Source of the DNA: DATFVJ01 sp963851085
GTDB lineage: Bacteria; Actinomycetota; Actinomycetes; Streptosporangiales; Streptosporangiaceae
Assembly: GCA_963851085.1 (NCBI GenBank)
Contig: CAWKNX010000001.1
Location: forward strand, 277,691-341,690
Length of the DNA stretch: 64,000 nucleotides
Direction: 5' to 3'
The position numbers were made by a program, and so were the translations under genes. A model generated the notes under the pieces. The model was given only the letters and a program-made list of their open reading frames with translations, ran no database searches and had not been told where the DNA came from. This document shows positions 1 through 8,890 of this stretch, piece by piece. Within the stretch, counting starts at the first letter, position 1; each line of letters opens with the position of its first letter.

Positions 1-307
1 GAGCGATTGGCGTGATTAAGGTCTCGCGCGTCATACCCTTCATGGTGTGGCTGCCTCGGCTCGATTTCCCTTCGAACTGCAGGGCGAAGTGCTCACTGCG
101 GCTACCGAGCGTCCCGGTGCCCCGCACCCGAACGCTTGTGGCCGCGGTGAATGCGCCGGCCGCCGTGCCCGTCAGCTGGGCCGGCGACCTCTTTTCCAGG
201 CCTGGCGGTACGGCACTGTTTTCGGTGACAAGCGCGTCGAATTCGCACAAAAACCCGAGAAATGCACCCTCTAGGTCGTCAAGGATCCGGCCTGTCACTA
301 AAGTCAT
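1..307 (-). CDS. Hypothetical protein, partial (runs off left edge)
   Basis: An open frame with no stop runs leftward from an ATG at 307 to the window edge (at least 102 codons). It starts 41 bases after the STAS gene stop, in the same direction. The visible residues include MTLVTGRILDDLEGAFLGF followed by an Ala/Thr-rich stretch; I recognise no family. Codon third positions are mostly G/C, which argues for real coding, but the frame is truncated so the call is tentative. It could be a further member of a STAS-containing regulatory operon. Confidence 0.35.
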   Translation of the reverse strand, partial: MTLVTGRILDDLEGAFLGFLCEFDALVTENSAVPPGLEKRSPAQLTGTAAGAFTAATSVRVRGTGTLGSRSEHFALQFEGKSSRGSHTMKGMTRETLITPIA

Positions 308-347
308 CCGCAGCTCATCGCGGCTGGCCTTGATCGCTATCCCGCAT

Positions 348-827
348 TCAGTTAGCTGATCGTCTTCTGTCAGTGCCGTGCCGGGATCTAGTGTGACTGC
401 GCGGAAGAACCACATCGAACGCCTCCAATGGCGGGTTCCCGGCGGAGAACTCCTGGTACGGACCGGTACATGTCTCGTCGATGGTGGCGAATACTTGCAG
501 CCGCTTGTCCAGACCGGTAATCCGCATGATCTTCGCCACGGACGGCTGCAGCGCGATGAGGCCGTAACGGCACCCTGCCGCGTCGGCGTCGTTGGCAATC
601 CGGACGAGGGCGCCCAGCCCACAGGCGTCGCAGAAGGACAAGCCGGTCAGATCGAGGAGAAGCAACCGGACGTGCCCGTTGATGGCTGCCCGGGCCCGCA
701 GGTGCAGGATGTCAGCCGTGGCGAGGTCCAGTTCTCCCTGCACGTTCAAGATCTGGGCGTCATCATCGGGACCGGCCGGTTTGCCGTTCCGCCCGCCACC
801 CGAGCGACAGTCGCTTTGCCCGCTCAC
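348..827 (-). CDS. STAS-domain protein (anti-sigma factor antagonist type)
   Basis: About 159 aa. Residues about 25-115 form a STAS domain: ILNVQGELDLATADIL near the start, the strand LLLLDLTGLSFCDACGLGALV in which the serine usually phosphorylated by an RsbW-type kinase is replaced (FCDACGL instead of the common F-D/S-S-S-G-L), then a C-terminal alpha/beta repeat. Family members bind anti-sigma factors or serve as regulatory modules. Start is GTG at 827, with a GAGGAGG ribosome site about 11 bases upstream; the ATG two bases earlier reads straight into a stop. The odd Cys/Ala at the phosphosite position leaves regulation by phosphorylation doubtful. A basic tail of about 35 residues has no known fold. 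Confidence 0.75.
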   Translation of the reverse strand: MSGQSDCRSGGGRNGKPAGPDDDAQILNVQGELDLATADILHLRARAAINGHVRLLLLDLTGLSFCDACGLGALVRIANDADAAGCRYGLIALQPSVAKIMRITGLDKRLQVFATIDETCTGPYQEFSAGNPPLEAFDVVLPRSHTRSRHGTDRRRSAN

Positions 828-1336
828 ATCTACCCGTTCCTCCTCGCGGTGTCACGCCATGCCGCCGGAAGCTGGGGCGGCTCACACACGGTCCGCCGGT
901 CCAGAGCGCAAGACGAGCTGAACTGGTCAGCACCCACGAGGGACAGGCCTGGAAACGGCTCACCCGCAACCGGGCGATCTTGTGGCGAAGATTCCCGGAT
1001 CTTTGTGGTAAAGATCGTGAAGCTCTCGACGCACCCGCGCCGAAGTGCCGCACGGATCGCCGGTCAGCCGCCTGGCCACTTCCGATGCGCCGCCCGCAAC
1101 CGACGACCCAAGCGGGATCGACTTTGCGGCAGGCACGACGTTAATCGGAGGGCCGATTTACCTCCGTCTCCCCATGCCAACGTGGGTCTCACCAAGAGTC
1201 CGGGGTGAGAATGCACCCGCCAAGGGCCGGGGCGGGAAGAAAACGCCAGAAAACACTTGGCGATAAACATACGCCGCCGCTCGCCGGGTGGCAATGGCGA
1301 GTACCCGCCCGGCAGCCGGCTAGTCTCCTGAGCCGC
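828..1336. other. Intergenic, no convincing gene
   Basis: About 500 bases between the STAS start and the GAF-ANTAR stop. Open frames here are Arg-rich shadows with no recognisable protein. It presumably holds the promoter of the STAS gene (leftward) and the end of the GAF-ANTAR transcript. I see no strong hairpin terminator. Confidence 0.4.
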
Positions 1337-2038
1337 TCAGGGCCGGAGGCCGAGCTTCACGACGGCGTCGGCCACCGCGCGGAGGGGGGCGCCGTGGCTG
1401 CGGGCGTGCCGGCGCAAAAACTCGAAGGCCTCGTCGACAGAGATGCCGCGTTCGGCGGCGAGGATGCCTTTGGCCTGCTCGATGATGACGCGGCTGTCGA
1501 GCGCCTCCTGGAGCTGTTCATTGATGCGGCGCTGCTGGTTCAGCTTTGAGGCGTTGATGACGTAACTTGTGGCCACATCTGCCAGGACGCGAGCGGCGTC
1601 CAGGTCCTCCTCCGACCAGTCCCGGCGGGCGTTGCTGTAGATATTCAATGCCCCGATTCTCTCGTCACCGAGACGCATCGGGATGCCGACGACGGCCGCG
1701 ATCCCGGCCTCGCGCGCCGCGTGCCCGTATGCGCCCCACCCACAGGTTGTGTCACCCAGGCCGACGGCCACGACGGCCTTACCAGACCGCCACGCGTCTA
1801 CGCACGGCCCGGTTTGCTCGCATTCCTGCACCCGCTCCAGGTTGGAGGAACGCTCGTCGACTGCGGTGGCGAAGCGGAGATAGCCGGAATCCTGCACGGA
1901 GACGCCGGCGCTGTCAGCACCCACCACGGCCGTGGCCCGCTCTGCCAGATCGTGGAGCACGTCACTGATCGTGAATTCCCTCACGAGGGTCGCGGCGAAC
2001 TCCGACAGCGTCTGGGTAAGCAGCTTCTGGTCGGCCAT
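1337..2038 (-). CDS. GAF and ANTAR domain-containing transcription antitermination regulator
   Basis: About 233 aa from ATG 2038 (MADQKLL), preferred over the upstream GTG at 2059 because GGGGAAAGAG lies just upstream of the ATG. Residues about 20-150 are a GAF domain (SDVLHDLAERATAVVGADSAGVSV; later VVGIPMRLGDERIGALNIYS). Residues about 165-225 are an ANTAR RNA-binding domain (LQEALDSRVIIEQAKGILA, then AFEFLRRHARSHGAPLRAVADAVV). ANTAR proteins bind paired hairpins in nascent RNA and prevent termination; the GAF part senses a small ligand or redox state. The pair GAF-ANTAR beside STAS is a common actinobacterial stress-regulation neighbourhood. Confidence 0.9.
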   Translation of the reverse strand: MADQKLLTQTLSEFAATLVREFTISDVLHDLAERATAVVGADSAGVSVQDSGYLRFATAVDERSSNLERVQECEQTGPCVDAWRSGKAVVAVGLGDTTCGWGAYGHAAREAGIAAVVGIPMRLGDERIGALNIYSNARRDWSEEDLDAARVLADVATSYVINASKLNQQRRINEQLQEALDSRVIIEQAKGILAAERGISVDEAFEFLRRHARSHGAPLRAVADAVVKLGLRP

Positions 2039-2144
2039 CACGCATCTCTTTCCCCGCACCTACCACCGGATTCTTCGGCAGCGCCCGGGGAGCGGTCAGA
2101 GTCCAACGTCAGTCCACAGCGGGCCCAACGTCACCAGGCAAATC

Positions 2145-2383
2145 CTCTGAGTCGCCGGCTCGAGCGAGGCTTCCAGCTCGCCACCACCACCCTGCTGGCC
2201 GGCAACCCGCACGAGGCCGCCGCCGCGCTCACCGACTGCCCTGACAACGCAGCACCCTGCGAACGACGCGACTTCACCCGCCGCCTCAGCCAGTTCACCT
2301 GCGACCACCCGCAGCTAGCCCCGCACCTGACCGAACTCCACAAGATCCTTAGCTCCGAACCAGGGACCGATCCCAATCAGTAA
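2145..2383 (+). pseudogene. C-terminal remnant of an unidentified helical protein
   Basis: A rightward frame ending at 2383 carries about 75 residues with strong actinobacterial codon bias (almost every third base G or C), reading RRLERGFQLATTTLLAGN then EAAAALTDCPDNAAPCERRDF and a helical tail ending SSEPGTDPNQ. Upstream of about 2145 the frame turns into the antisense of the GAF-ANTAR gene, so no native start exists. I take it as the 3' end of a gene whose front was lost. Family not recognised; it could be the tail of a regulator. Confidence 0.4.
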
Positions 2384-2610
2384 CAGGCTGCCGGGTGATG
2401 ATGCCGAAACTCGTCTGCGCCTTTCGACGCCACCTACCACAGGTGCAACAGTGAACTTCGTGCGCCTCATCTCGGCTCGGATTCGGCTGTCAGGAGGTCC
2501 CAGCGGCCCGTGGCGGCCGCGGCGGCCCAGTCGTCATTCGCCCAGCTAGCGGAAGAGAATCCGCAGGGGTGTCACACCGCGTACGCCATTAGGATCAATG
2601 GCAGTGCCTT
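2384..2610. other. Intergenic region downstream of the eCIS operon
   Basis: The eCIS transcript ends here after the DUF6519 gene. The stretch is rich in CGGCC repeats (about 2506-2530) that could fold, but I see no clean stem followed by a T tract. No gene. Confidence 0.3.
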
Positions 2611-4077
2611 TCAGCCTGGTGGCACCGGCTCGGCCATCGGCTGGAATTGCTGCCTTATGTCGAGCGGGGTGGTGACCTGCGAGCTGGCGATCCAGGCTAG
2701 CGGCGCGTAGTGGTAATGGATCCCGTCCGGCGCCCTGAGCAGCGGCACGCCCGCTGCATCGCGGGGCCATTCGACGTCTCCGGTCATGGTGCGCGCGGGT
2801 ATCAGCCAGTAGTCACCTGTTCGGTAGGTACCGGACGCCTCGAACCACACCTGGACGCCGAGCTCGAGGTCGACCCAGGCGCCCTCCTGAATCTGCAGCG
2901 CGCCAGCCCACAGCCGCGCTGCGCCCGCGCCCGGGCCGGCCTGGTGGTCCCAGCGGCGCAGGTAAGGGTGGCGATCGCGCAGCCGGCCAACGCCCTGGCC
3001 TGGCTCGGCCGTCAGCCGCACCCGCCTGCCGCTCACGTCGACCTCGGCCACCTGCAGCAACGGTTCCGCGGCGCCGCGTGCCACGTAGGCGTCGTCGACG
3101 ACCTCCACCCAGTCGTCCACGTGCACATCGAGCTTGCCATCGCGGCCCGGCGCGGCCAGCGACACCCACGTTCCCTCGATGCCGCTGACCGCAAAGATCA
3201 CCGAGCCGTTCTCGCGTGACCACTTGAAGGTCGCGGAGGCGGCGGCGTCGGGTCCCGCCTGCCCGGCGCGGTGCACCTCGACCCGGTAGAGCTGGTTCTC
3301 CGGGCCGCGGTAGCGCGAGTCCGGCGGGATGAGGCACGGGTCGTCCGCTGTCGCGGGGGGCTGCTGGGTCTGCGCGGCGAGCCAGGCCGCTGGCTGCTCG
3401 CGCGCATCGGCCCAGTCGTCGAACTTCTGGCGCAGGATGGTCGCCTGGTCGGAGTCGGGCTGGAAGTGATCCGCGGGCCGGATCGGCAGCACCTGCCATA
3501 CGACCTTAACCCGGCCGGTAGTGTCGGGCAGAAGCGAGCCGAGCGCGGTCTCCAGGATGTCCGGATCCTCCACCGCGGTGACGAACCGCTCCCATACCTT
3601 GAGATAGACGAACAAGGGGAACGCCTCAGGCAGGTCATCGGCATCGTTCTCCCTGTCGAGGTACGCGTCGGGCTGCGTCCAGTAGGTCCAACCGCCGCCG
3701 GCCTGCGGGCCTGGCGCCGAGCCACCTGGTGGGCTGGTCGGGACGGGCTGCAATGGCGTGGGCTTGGTGGCATCGACCATGATGCCGTCCACGTAGTACC
3801 GGCCGGCGCCGATGGTGAAATCGGCCTGCCCCCCGCCTTCGCCATGCTGGTACGCGATCTCGAAGGCGGTCGTGCGCGGCAGCTTCACGTCAGGGCCGCT
3901 GTTGACGGGCCCAGCATGGCGGCCGATGAGGTCGGCCGCGACGTGGCGCTGCGCGTACGCCTGGATCGCCGCCTGCTCGTTCATGTCCGCGTCGAGCTGC
4001 AGCCTGCCCTGCTGCGCGAACACAGCCGAGAAGCCCTTGCCCGGCCGGAACGTCAAACGCGAGAAGTCCCCGTGCAT
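2611..4077 (-). CDS. DUF6519 domain-containing eCIS-associated protein
   Basis: 488 aa. The N-terminus MHGDFSRLTFRPGKGFSAVF followed by QQGRLQLDADMNEQ is the signature of DUF6519, a family that occurs in contractile injection and tail-like clusters; the role is unproven, but the residue pattern (beta-rich, YYVDGI motif) fits a baseplate- or fibre-associated structural protein. Start ATG 4077 has GGGAGGAC directly upstream. It is the last gene of the eCIS operon, 9 bases after the tail protein I-like gene. The C-terminal part contains aromatic and proline-rich strands (YHYAPLAWI). No catalytic motif seen. Complete and unbroken. Confidence 0.8.
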   Translation of the reverse strand: MHGDFSRLTFRPGKGFSAVFAQQGRLQLDADMNEQAAIQAYAQRHVAADLIGRHAGPVNSGPDVKLPRTTAFEIAYQHGEGGGQADFTIGAGRYYVDGIMVDATKPTPLQPVPTSPPGGSAPGPQAGGGWTYWTQPDAYLDRENDADDLPEAFPLFVYLKVWERFVTAVEDPDILETALGSLLPDTTGRVKVVWQVLPIRPADHFQPDSDQATILRQKFDDWADAREQPAAWLAAQTQQPPATADDPCLIPPDSRYRGPENQLYRVEVHRAGQAGPDAAASATFKWSRENGSVIFAVSGIEGTWVSLAAPGRDGKLDVHVDDWVEVVDDAYVARGAAEPLLQVAEVDVSGRRVRLTAEPGQGVGRLRDRHPYLRRWDHQAGPGAGAARLWAGALQIQEGAWVDLELGVQVWFEASGTYRTGDYWLIPARTMTGDVEWPRDAAGVPLLRAPDGIHYHYAPLAWIASSQVTTPLDIRQQFQPMAEPVPPG

Positions 4078-4086
4078 CCGTCCTCC

Positions 4087-6345
4087 CTAGGTGACATATA
4101 TGATCCCGGCATCCGCGCCGGCTGGTGAGAACTCCGCGAGGCGCTGGCTCAGGTTGTCCTCGCGTTGCGGCTGGAAAAGGTCGTGGAACGCACCAAGCTC
4201 TGCGCCGTCGTCCGCGCCGCGCGTGATCTCGGCGGCGCATCCGATGGCCAGCTGCCCATACGCGGGCGTGCCATAACGCACGCTGGTGAACTCTGGCCTG
4301 ACCCGCGTCGCGGCGAGCGCCCGCAGCGCGGCCAGGCCAGCGGGATCGACCAGGCCCCGCGCTGCCTCGTCGCGAAGCCCGGCCCAGACCTGATCGGGCT
4401 GGCAGTGGTAGCGGCGCGGCGTGCGCGACCCGGGCGGCACGTAGCAGAACCTCATGCACCCGGTACCGCGCCTGGCCACCCGCACGCACCCGTCGAAGAT
4501 CGAGTTCTCGGCGATCTCGACGGCATGCGTATGGATCTCGCCGATCACAGTGGTGCGGTAGGCGTGCAGCACCGCGTATGCGAGCTCGCAGTCGGGGGCG
4601 GACAGCACCTCGCGGTCGGGCGCGGTGGCGTCCAGGATGCTGTCGGCGATGTGGATGGGCAGCGGGTCAGCCGTCGCCTCGTCGGCGATCACGAGAATCG
4701 TGCCGAGGATGCTCCGCGAGATCTCCAGGCAGACCGTGGTGCGCTCGAGCACCACGCTGGGCTCCTCCGGGTGGGTCGGCTGGCACCTGGGTTCCAGCGA
4801 CCAGCCCGGCACCAGCGTGCAGTCCCGGATGACGACCGAGCCGACCGGTCCGGTCACGCTCACCCCGCGGCCGGTGATCAGCAGCCCGTCGAGCACCACC
4901 CGGCCCAGCGGGCCAGCAGCCGTGCTGCCTGGCTCGCCTTGCCGCTCGATGCCGCGGATCTGCAGCGCGTCCGGCCGGTTGCTGTACCAGTCGAGCAGCC
5001 GCAGTACCGGCCGCGCGCCGTCGGCCGCGCGCAGCTCCAGCCGTTCGCCCGCGGCCACCGCGAGCTCGATCTGTTCCTGGTAGGCGTCGCTGTGCGCGAT
5101 CTCGATGACGGCCTCTGGCTGGCCGCCGGTCGCGTTGTCCTGCTTCCACTGCTCGTATGCCTCGTTGATCCGCTCGAACTGCTCGCCAGGGCCTACCCGG
5201 TAGACCTTCGCCTCGGGCGGCGCGCTGACGTTGCGCGCGTACTCGCCCCCGCCCATGTCCGCGCTGAACGCGTAGTGCCAGGTCACCCAGACGCCGCGGT
5301 CCGGAGCGTGGCGGCCGCCGAACGCTATCCGGCCGAGCTCGGGGTCCACCACAACCTGGTTACGGCCGGGCCGGTAGGCCCAGTCCGTGAGGTCGGCCAC
5401 GACCAGGTCGGCGGGCGCGATGGGGTCCTGCTCGGCGTCGCGCCAGATGGCGAAGCTCTTGCCCGGGCCATAGTAGGCGGCCAGCCGGTCGGCGAGGATC
5501 CGGCGGGAGATGAAGGCTGGCACGTTCTCCGCGCCCGCGGCCAGTTGGCCGGTGTGTCCGGTCGACGTCGCCACCTGGCCGCCGGCCGGAAGCGCTACCG
5601 GCTTGGTGACCAGTGGTGCGTCATTACCGAGAATCGAGAACGTGAACTGGTTGCGCGCCCTGTCGATGCAGTACGCGGGCGCGTGGGTGAGTGAATAGGG
5701 CTTCAGCCGCCACACGAACAGCCCGACCGCGGGTGGCCCGTACCTGCCCTGGCGCAGCGCCGACGTGATCCGCGGCGCCTCCGCGAGATGGGAGATCTCG
5801 TCGAACGGTGACCACAGCAGGTCAAGCAGCGCGCCCTGCCGCAGGTCGACGAGCCGGCCTGCGGCGAGACGACGGCGCCTTGCGGCCGCGGCCTGGTCCG
5901 CCGGGTACAGCCGCACCGGCTGCGTCTGGGCAAGCAGCCGGTCGAACTCGACGGCCCGCGCCGGCCAGCCGGCCACGTCCGCGGCGAGGTTCTGCAGCAG
6001 CGCGAGGGTGCCCTTACGCCTGCGGTTGGTGACCGTGTCCGCGACGTCCCTGCGTGGCGCGAGCGTGGCGGCGAGCAGCGCGGCCGCGGGACCGCCGGCC
6101 GCAAGGGCTTCCGCATACCCGCCGAGCAGCCGGTAGCCGACGAGGTCGCCCAGGTAAGGGACGGCCCAGTCGGCGCAGGTCTCGATGAACCAGTCGTCGT
6201 AGAGCTGCTCGAGGTCGGCCTCGACGATGTCGGCCTGTTCCGCGATCACCGCGAGCAGCGCGCGCAGTGGTTCACCGGTCTCCGCGTCGCGCCGGCGGAT
6301 GTGCTGTGGGAGCAGGTCGAACAGCCGGTCGGCGTCGCGGCTCAT
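4087..6345 (-). CDS. Phage tail protein I-like eCIS baseplate/fibre protein
   Basis: 752 aa. The first 120 residues (MSRDADRLFDLLPQHIRRRDAETGEPLRALL, then DLEQLYDDWFIETCADWAVPYLGDLVGYR) match the N-terminus of the tail-protein-I-like family found in eCIS and R-type tail clusters, which sits at the outer baseplate and connects to fibres. Residues about 440-620 look like a right-handed beta-helix (repeated short strands such as RVVLDGLLITGRGVSVTGPVGSVVIRDCTL). This suggests receptor-contact or fibre function. The ATG at 6345 overlaps the preceding stop by four bases (ATGA), so translation is coupled. Role inferred from family and position. Confidence 0.78.
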   Translation of the reverse strand: MSRDADRLFDLLPQHIRRRDAETGEPLRALLAVIAEQADIVEADLEQLYDDWFIETCADWAVPYLGDLVGYRLLGGYAEALAAGGPAAALLAATLAPRRDVADTVTNRRRKGTLALLQNLAADVAGWPARAVEFDRLLAQTQPVRLYPADQAAAARRRRLAAGRLVDLRQGALLDLLWSPFDEISHLAEAPRITSALRQGRYGPPAVGLFVWRLKPYSLTHAPAYCIDRARNQFTFSILGNDAPLVTKPVALPAGGQVATSTGHTGQLAAGAENVPAFISRRILADRLAAYYGPGKSFAIWRDAEQDPIAPADLVVADLTDWAYRPGRNQVVVDPELGRIAFGGRHAPDRGVWVTWHYAFSADMGGGEYARNVSAPPEAKVYRVGPGEQFERINEAYEQWKQDNATGGQPEAVIEIAHSDAYQEQIELAVAAGERLELRAADGARPVLRLLDWYSNRPDALQIRGIERQGEPGSTAAGPLGRVVLDGLLITGRGVSVTGPVGSVVIRDCTLVPGWSLEPRCQPTHPEEPSVVLERTTVCLEISRSILGTILVIADEATADPLPIHIADSILDATAPDREVLSAPDCELAYAVLHAYRTTVIGEIHTHAVEIAENSIFDGCVRVARRGTGCMRFCYVPPGSRTPRRYHCQPDQVWAGLRDEAARGLVDPAGLAALRALAATRVRPEFTSVRYGTPAYGQLAIGCAAEITRGADDGAELGAFHDLFQPQREDNLSQRLAEFSPAGADAGIIYVT

Positions 6346-8852
6346 GAGGGTGCCTCCGTAAGGATCAGCGTCTCGGGCACGGCGGGAGACAGGATGACGA
6401 GCTGCGCCGGCCTGATGCCGCGGAACACCACCACCGACCGGTCCGCGGGCAGCGGCGCCGGGTCCGTTATGTCGGGGTTGAGCGTGAGCAGTTCGGCGAC
6501 GGTGATGCCGTTGGCGGCGGCGATCGCGGTCAGGGTTTGCCCGGCGCGGGCGGAGTACCTTTTCACGTCGAAGCGCGCGGCCGACGCGGGCACCACGTCG
6601 GCGGGTGCGCCGAGCGCGGCGGCGAGGTTCTGCAGATCCGCCGGGGTAATGGTGTCGCTGACCCCGGTGAAAGCGGTGACGTCGACGTAGTCAACGCCGG
6701 GCACGGCCTGCACGGTCGAGATCACTTCGGACAGGTAGGCGGGCTGGCCGAGGTCCCTGGCCGCGAACCCGAGCCGGGCGGCAAGCGCGGCACGGACCTG
6801 CGGCTCCACCAGTTCCCAGCTGTGCACGGCGTCCACGCGGACGCTCGCCGCGATCACCAGCAGCACCTCCTCGCGGACCGCGACGGCGACAGGCAGCTGC
6901 CGGTCGCCGAAGGCGGAGAGCGAGGCGAGCAGGTCGGAGACCAGGTCGGAGTCGTTCGTGAGCGGGATGTCACCAGCCCCTGCCACCGTCACGTGCACGA
7001 TCTGGCGCGTGCCGTCGTAGAGCCGCGCGGCGCTAGCGCGCCCGATACCCGCCCTGGCGCGGGCGAAGTCCGCGTAGTCAGGCACCCCGACGAGCCGGTC
7101 GAGCGCCGTGATCGACAGCGGGATACCGCTGCGCATCTGGGTTGCATCGTCCGGATCGGCGCCGCCGACCGCCGGCAGCGGGTTGGTCACCGCGGACACG
7201 CCGAGCGGCCGGGTGGTGAGCTGGGTGACCTGGCCGGCGGCGACGTTGCCCGCCGAGCCGATCCCGAAGCGGTAATGGGCGCGCACGTTCTCGGTGCCGG
7301 TAGGCAGCCGCGCCCCGTGCACACCGTCGCCGAACCTCACCCGGACGCGCCCGTCCGCGCCGGTGGCGGTCACGTAGACCTGCTCGCGCGGGCCGCGCCC
7401 CGCGAAGCTGTCCACCTCCTGCCACAAGACCCCGTCCACCCGCACCTCGAGCGTGCTCGCCGCACCAAGCGCGTTGCGCGCGGCGAGCCAGGTCAGCGGG
7501 CCCTGGAACAGGGTGAACGTCTGGCCGGCCAGGCTCGCGTCGCCGCTGCCGATCGCCTCGTCCCTGCTCGCCCCCTGCGTCGCGGGCACGACGTTCGCGT
7601 ACACGTGGGCCGTCGCCCGCTTGTACGTGTACGCGAGCGCGGTGGCCAGCACGAGCACGGCGTGCACCGTGTCACCTGGCCGAGCGGGATCCACGGTCTG
7701 GCGGACAGCGGCGATCATGGAAAGCTCGGCGGCTCGCACCCCGGCCGTGCCAGGAATGTCGGTGCGCTCGCCGGCGACCACGATCCAGCGTCCTGGCGTC
7801 AGCCCGTCGTAGGCCTGCGCGAGCTCTATCTGGTCGCCGCCGACGTCGTCGGCGATCGGCTCGGTGGCAAGCTCCAGCGGCTCGCCGCCCGCGTACACGG
7901 TGGCGTCCCTGATGTGCGAGAGCAGCGTGTCCTGACCGTCCAGCCACGGGTGCTCGAGGGTGAGTGAGGTCACCTTGCCGGTGATCCCGAAGGCGGCCCT
8001 GGAAATCACCCGCGCGTCGGTCACCCTGGTGAAGACGCGGGCGAGGCTGCCGTCGCCCGGGATGCTGCCCGGGCCGGCGCCGCCCTTACGCGGCCTGTCG
8101 ATCGCCACCCAGGTCCCCGGCGCGATCCCGTCGTAGGTGGCGTCCAGGGTCAGCACGCTGCGTTCTGCCAGGCCGATCGGCGTCTGGAGGGACACCTCGA
8201 GCGACGCGAGCGCGGACCCCGCCGCGGCGCGCTGCGCACTCACCTGCAGGTTGCCCTGCGAGCCCGTCAGCGTGGCGCCCTGGGTCAGCTGGAGCGACAG
8301 CGGGTCGCCGCCGTTCTGGACCGTGACGGTAACCGGGCTTGCGGCGGCGGGGTTCGGCACGGAGACAGTCCGGTTGGGGACGTTGCCGGTGAAGGTGAAC
8401 GTCACACCTGGGGGCGGGTCTGCTGCTGCTGCTGCTGCTGCTGCCAGCCCGATGACGATCGGCGGCGGCGTGACCACGATGTGCACGTGAGCGGGTCCAA
8501 GGTCGAGGTCGATCGTCTGGGCGGTAGTGAGGTCGCGGGTCGCCGGCCACGACCCGTCGGCGGAGGTGAGGCTGAGCACCGCCCGCTGCGGCACGGTCCA
8601 GCCGGAGTCGTACTGCACCTGCAGGTCAAGCACCTGGTTGCCGGCCAGCGGCCACTCGACGTGTCCGACGACCTTCCCCTGCGCGTCGAACACGGGCTGC
8701 AGGGGCGCGGTCGCGCCGAACGGGTTCGCCACCACCCGCAGCGCCTGCACCTGCTGCACCGCCTGCGGCGCGGTGACGTCGGCATTACCCCAAGCCCGGT
8801 ACAGCGTGTCGCGGATGCGCGGGTCGAGGGTGGCGAGCAGCCGTGGCCCCAC
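6342..8852 (-). CDS. Putative baseplate assembly protein, C-terminal portion (second frame of a split gene)
   Basis: 836 aa from GTG 8852. Contains a baseplate-J-like region (VRVRFGDGVHGARLPTGTENVRAHYRFG, then GNVAAGQVTQLTTRPLGVSAVTNP) and ends in a LysM-like module (YSARAGQTLTAIAAANGITVAELLTLNPDI) that may anchor to the spike hub or cell wall. In this family the region before MGPRLLATLDPRIRDTL is preceded by an N-terminal half; that half lies just upstream in another frame (8891-10156). Reading the frame backwards past the GTG gives ALTRDPAQLYAPGSD, which continues the domain, so the two are one gene of about 1,270 codons broken by one base in the run of five G (plus strand) at 8910-8914. 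An in-frame (TGC)8 run encodes eight alanines near residue 140. Confidence 0.85.
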   Translation of the reverse strand: MGPRLLATLDPRIRDTLYRAWGNADVTAPQAVQQVQALRVVANPFGATAPLQPVFDAQGKVVGHVEWPLAGNQVLDLQVQYDSGWTVPQRAVLSLTSADGSWPATRDLTTAQTIDLDLGPAHVHIVVTPPPIVIGLAAAAAAAADPPPGVTFTFTGNVPNRTVSVPNPAAASPVTVTVQNGGDPLSLQLTQGATLTGSQGNLQVSAQRAAAGSALASLEVSLQTPIGLAERSVLTLDATYDGIAPGTWVAIDRPRKGGAGPGSIPGDGSLARVFTRVTDARVISRAAFGITGKVTSLTLEHPWLDGQDTLLSHIRDATVYAGGEPLELATEPIADDVGGDQIELAQAYDGLTPGRWIVVAGERTDIPGTAGVRAAELSMIAAVRQTVDPARPGDTVHAVLVLATALAYTYKRATAHVYANVVPATQGASRDEAIGSGDASLAGQTFTLFQGPLTWLAARNALGAASTLEVRVDGVLWQEVDSFAGRGPREQVYVTATGADGRVRVRFGDGVHGARLPTGTENVRAHYRFGIGSAGNVAAGQVTQLTTRPLGVSAVTNPLPAVGGADPDDATQMRSGIPLSITALDRLVGVPDYADFARARAGIGRASAARLYDGTRQIVHVTVAGAGDIPLTNDSDLVSDLLASLSAFGDRQLPVAVAVREEVLLVIAASVRVDAVHSWELVEPQVRAALAARLGFAARDLGQPAYLSEVISTVQAVPGVDYVDVTAFTGVSDTITPADLQNLAAALGAPADVVPASAARFDVKRYSARAGQTLTAIAAANGITVAELLTLNPDITDPAPLPADRSVVVFRGIRPAQLVILSPAVPETLILTEAPS
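8421..8444. repeat. Trinucleotide microsatellite (TGC)8
   Basis: Eight perfect TGC units inside the baseplate gene, encoding a polyalanine run (LAAAAAAAADPPPG) on the minus strand. Copy-number change would keep frame and alter linker length. Confidence 0.95.
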
Positions 8853-8890
8853 GTCCGAGCCAGGCGCATAGAGCTGGGCCGGATCGCGGG

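Noticed and set aside
378..1208. 276-codon plus-strand frame
   Set aside because: Antisense of the STAS gene over most of its length, low-complexity, no family character.
4165..5694. 509-codon plus-strand frame
   Set aside because: Antisense shadow of the tail I-like gene; Arg/Gly-rich and unlike proteins.
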